The notes beneath the pieces are model-generated. The model was given only the letters and a program-made list of their open reading frames with translations, was not told the origin of the DNA and made no database searches. Positions 5,621-8,178 of a DNA stretch of 8,178 nucleotides are shown in pieces. The stretch spans positions 1 through 8,178 of the forward strand of contig SHBC01000047.1 of NCBI GenBank assembly GCA_004213025.1. Reading direction: 5' to 3'. This DNA is from SAR116 cluster bacterium. GTDB taxonomy: Bacteria; Pseudomonadota; Alphaproteobacteria; Puniceispirillales; Puniceispirillaceae. The position numbers and the translations under genes were made by a program. Position 1 is the first letter of the stretch. Every line of letters begins with the position of its first letter.

Positions 5621-6331
5621 ATGTCATCATTCCCAACGCCGATTTTCATTCCCGGTCTTGTCTGCACGGCCGATCTGTTCGCCGCGCAGAGCGCCGGCCT
5701 CGATCATCCTGTCGCGCCGGTGATTGCCGATACGCTAGGCCGTGACAGTCTTGCCGATATGGCGGCAGCGGCCCTGTCGCGTGTCGAGGGACCAGTGGTG
5801 CCCGTCGGATTGTCGATGGGCGGGTATGTGGCGCTGGAGATGGCGCGGCAGGCACCGGACCGGCTTGCCGGGTTGGCGCTTCTTAACACCGCCTATGGCA
5901 CCGATACCCCCGAGCGGCGCCAGCAGCGCCTGGCGACCATAGACATGGCGAAGAGTGACAGGTTCCGCGGCGTGACGCGGCATCTGATGAAAAGCTTCCT
6001 GTCGCCGGGTGCGATGGAGGATGAGGCGCTGGTGGCGCGGGTGATCGCCATGGCCGAAGCGGTGGGACGCGAGAATTTCATACGGCAGCAGCAGGCCATC
6101 CTGAACCGTCGTGACCAGAGTGATACGCTGCGCGGGCTGGCGGTGCCGGCACTGGTGCTGTGCGGCAGCCTCGATACGCTGACGCCGCCGGATATCTCGC
6201 GCCAGATGGCGGCACTCGCCCCGCAGGCGGAGCTTGTGATCCTCGATGATGTCGGTCATCTGTCGACGATGGAGGCGCCGGACGCTGTCACCGCGCATCT
6301 GAACAGGTTTCTGGCGGACCTGGGTGTCTAG
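5621..6331 (+). CDS. Alpha/beta fold hydrolase
   Basis: This is a cytosolic serine hydrolase of the alpha/beta superfamily; the substrate cannot be read from the sequence. I chose ATG 5621 (236 residues) because FIPGLVCTADLF, the usual first-strand and oxyanion region, begins a few residues later. GGCGGGG (5606-5612) also lies 8 bases upstream. The nucleophile elbow is GLSMGG with S65. The acid is probably D185 in CGSLDTLTPP, and the base is H213 in DVGHLSTMEAP, giving a complete Ser-Asp-His triad. A lid-like helical stretch covers roughly 95-165. The frame is open back to GTG 5411, adding 70 residues with one hydrophobic stretch, but that part overlaps the AT-richer regulatory region and lacks family likeness. 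The gene diverges from the helicase and ends 3 bases from the parE stop. Esterase, lactonase and small-thioesterase roles are all possible. Confidence 0.85.
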   Translation: MSSFPTPIFIPGLVCTADLFAAQSAGLDHPVAPVIADTLGRDSLADMAAAALSRVEGPVVPVGLSMGGYVALEMARQAPDRLAGLALLNTAYGTDTPERRQQRLATIDMAKSDRFRGVTRHLMKSFLSPGAMEDEALVARVIAMAEAVGRENFIRQQQAILNRRDQSDTLRGLAVPALVLCGSLDTLTPPDISRQMAALAPQAELVILDDVGHLSTMEAPDAVTAHLNRFLADLGV

Positions 6332-6340
6332 GCGCTAGAC
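6326..6340. other. Inverted repeat holding both convergent stop codons
   Basis: GTCTAG-GCG-CTAGAC forms perfect 6-base inverted arms around a 3-base centre. The hydrolase TAG is 6329-6331 and the parE TAG (read on the minus strand) is 6337-6335, so each arm holds one stop codon. Both proteins therefore end in valine. The stem is too short and lacks the T-run of a terminator, so transcripts from both sides must read into the opposing gene unless they end by another mechanism. Confidence 0.6.
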
Positions 6341-8178
6341 GTCGAGGTCGGCAAGAACCTCTTCAGCATGATCGCGGATATAGCCGAAGCGCAATTCGGC
6401 CTTCTTGCCCATCAGTGTCGAGACAAGCTGGTCAACACCGCGGCGGGCATCAGCGCCGGAGCTGTCGCGGCGCGGCAGGTCGACCCTCAGCAACCGGCGG
6501 CTTGCCGGGTTCATCGTTGTTTCCTTCAGCTGTCCCGGTGGCATCTCGCCAAGCCCCTTGAAGCGGCTGATCTCGATCTTGCCGCGCTTGTCAAAGCCGC
6601 TCTCGGCAAGCTTCTCGCGCTGCGCGTCGTCAAGCGCGTAGAGCGTGGTGCCGCCCTGCGTCATTCGATAGAGCGGCGGCTGTGCCAGGAACAGGCGTCC
6701 CGCCTCGATCAGCGCCGGCATCTCGCGATAGAAATAGGTCATCAGCAGCGCCGCGATATGCGCCCCGTCGACATCGGCATCGGTCATGATGATGATCCGG
6801 CCATAGCGCAGATCGTCGATCCGGAAATCCTTGCCGGGCCGCACACCAAGCGCCAGCGCAAGATCCGACAGCTCCTGGTTGGCGCCAAGCTTTTCGGTGC
6901 TGGCGCTGGCAACGTTCAGGATCTTGCCGCGAAGTGGCAGTACCGCCTGGGTCTTGCGGTTGCGCGCCTGCTTTGCCGAGCCACCGGCCGAATCCCCCTC
7001 GACAAGGAACAGCTCGGTCACATCGGTGTCATTCGCCGTGCAGTCGGCAAGCTTGCCGGGAAGGCGCAGCCGCCGCGTCGCCGACTTGCGCGCCACCTCG
7101 CGTTCCTTCTTGCGCCGCTTGCGGTCCTCGGCGCGTTCGATGGCGGCATCCAGCAGGAACTGCGCCCGCGCCGCATCGGCCGACAGCCATTGCTCGAACC
7201 TGTCGCGCGCCGCCTGTTCGGTCAGCTTTGTGGCATCGCCCGAAACAAGCCGGTCCTTTGTCTGGCCCTGGAATTGCGGGTCGCGAAGGAATACCGACAG
7301 CATCACCGCGGTGCCGGCAAATACATCATCGGCGGTGATGTCGGCGGCCTTGCGGTTGCCGGCAAGATCGCCAAAGCTTCGCAGCGCGCGGGTGATGGCC
7401 TGCCGGAAGCCGGCTTCGTGCGTGCCGCCGGACGGCGTCGGCACGGTGTTGCAATAGGAATGGAAAAACCCGTCCTCGCCGGCGCCAAGCCAGGTGATCG
7501 CCCATTCGAATTTCTGGCCGTCAAGTTCGACCACTGTGGCGAAGGGGGTGGAGATCAGCAGCGCCGTGTCGCTGGTGGCATCGGTCAGGAAATCGGCCAG
7601 TCCGCCGGGATAATGCAGCGTCGCCTCGGCCGGCACCGGATCGTCATTCGCCAGCAGCGACGGATCGCACCGCCAGCGGATTTCGACACCGGCGAACAGA
7701 TACGCCTTTGAACGCGCCATCCGGTACAGGGTGGCTGGCCGGAAAAAGGGTTTCTCGCCGAAAATCTCGGGATCGGGGGTAAAGGTTACGGCGGTGCCGC
7801 GCCGGTTCGGTGCCGCGCCCATCTCGGCCAGCGGTCCGGTCGGCAGGCCGCGCGAAAAGCTCTGCTGATACAGCTTTTTCTCGCGCGCGATCTCGACATG
7901 CAGCGCGGATGACAGCGCGTTCACCACCGACGCGCCGACCCCGTGCAGCCCGCCCGAGGTGGCATAGGCCTTGCCCGAGAACTTGCCGCCGGCATGAAGC
8001 GTCGTCAGGATCACCTCGACCGCCGACTTGCCGGGGAATTTCGGATGTTCGCCAACCGGCATGCCGCGGCCATTGTCACGGATCGTCAGCCTGTCGCGCG
8101 CCTCGAGATGGAAATCGATCCGGCTGGCATGGCCGGCCACCGCCTCATCCATCGAATTGTCGATGATTTCGGCCGCCA
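6335..8178 (-). CDS. parE: DNA topoisomerase IV subunit B, 5' end cut by the window edge
   Basis: ParE is the ATPase subunit that works with ParC (ParC2ParE2) to separate linked daughter chromosomes. In-frame codons run from 8176 to the stop at 6337-6335, 613 residues. Roughly 40 N-terminal residues are missing, and the ATG at 8152 is internal because AAEIIDNS precedes it in frame. Numbered from 8176, the GHKL ATPase shows E3 and N7 (base and Mg ligand), DNGRG (34-38) and GGLHGVG (75-81). The QTK loop (305-307) reaches the ATP gamma-phosphate. The TOPRIM domain has EGDSAGG (from 393), PLRGK, and DADVDG with metal-binding D466, D468 and D470. The C-terminal FKGLGEM and LMGKKAELRF blocks are intact. 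ParE rather than GyrB is indicated by KAYLFAGVEIRW, DGAHIAALLMTYF, the EGDSAGGSAKQARNR context and the short overall length. Its promoter is outside the window. Confidence 0.95.
   Translation of the reverse strand, partial: AAEIIDNSMDEAVAGHASRIDFHLEARDRLTIRDNGRGMPVGEHPKFPGKSAVEVILTTLHAGGKFSGKAYATSGGLHGVGASVVNALSSALHVEIAREKKLYQQSFSRGLPTGPLAEMGAAPNRRGTAVTFTPDPEIFGEKPFFRPATLYRMARSKAYLFAGVEIRWRCDPSLLANDDPVPAEATLHYPGGLADFLTDATSDTALLISTPFATVVELDGQKFEWAITWLGAGEDGFFHSYCNTVPTPSGGTHEAGFRQAITRALRSFGDLAGNRKAADITADDVFAGTAVMLSVFLRDPQFQGQTKDRLVSGDATKLTEQAARDRFEQWLSADAARAQFLLDAAIERAEDRKRRKKEREVARKSATRRLRLPGKLADCTANDTDVTELFLVEGDSAGGSAKQARNRKTQAVLPLRGKILNVASASTEKLGANQELSDLALALGVRPGKDFRIDDLRYGRIIIMTDADVDGAHIAALLMTYFYREMPALIEAGRLFLAQPPLYRMTQGGTTLYALDDAQREKLAESGFDKRGKIEISRFKGLGEMPPGQLKETTMNPASRRLLRVDLPRRDSSGADARRGVDQLVSTLMGKKAELRFGYIRDHAEEVLADLDV

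Noticed and set aside
6368..7711. A 447-residue open frame on the plus strand opposite parE
   Set aside because: It is antisense to the conserved ParE ATPase and TOPRIM coding sequence, shows no family likeness, and is explained by codon-position GC bias.
1..8178. A defence, mobile or otherwise novel gene system
   Set aside because: Every sizeable coding region belongs to a known family, gene spacing is normal, and I saw no terminal repeats, transposase, integrase, tRNA junction or repeat-spacer array.

Overview
The window looks like an ordinary stretch of an alphaproteobacterial chromosome. The strongest lineage marker is an intact gcrA, a cell-cycle regulator essentially confined to Alphaproteobacteria. 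The high GC content, uniform codon style and the alphaproteobacterial look of the ParE and DEAD-box helicase agree with this. I cannot place it more finely than class. I see no mobile element, RNA gene, CRISPR array, prophage or defence system.

Layout, left to right. Positions 2-712 (+) hold the 3' part of a shikimate dehydrogenase family gene that enters from the left edge. A 148-base gap with a plausible promoter leads to gcrA (861-1262, +). A 53-base gap with a GC-rich hairpin leads to pepN, a full-length M1 aminopeptidase N (1316-3898, +). A 70-base G-rich convergent gap separates pepN from a RhlE-type DEAD-box RNA helicase (3969-5390, -) that begins with TTG. The 230-base divergent region 5391-5620 is AT-richer than its surroundings. 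It carries the helicase leader, a 12-base tandem repeat, a 12-base perfect palindrome and candidate promoters. An alpha/beta hydrolase (5621-6331, +) follows, ending 3 bases from the stop codon of parE (6335-8178, -). The parE gene encodes topoisomerase IV subunit B and is cut by the right edge. No gap exceeds 300 bases.

The genes do not form one pathway. They are housekeeping or general functions: a dehydrogenase, a methylation-sensing transcription factor, peptide turnover, RNA remodelling, an uncharacterised hydrolase and chromosome decatenation. Only gcrA and pepN are close enough in the same direction to suggest co-transcription. I did not find a convincing undescribed system. The points most worth checking are the regulatory architecture upstream of the helicase, the uneven distribution of GANTC sites (the methylated motif read by GcrA), and the non-canonical substrate-side motif of the first gene.
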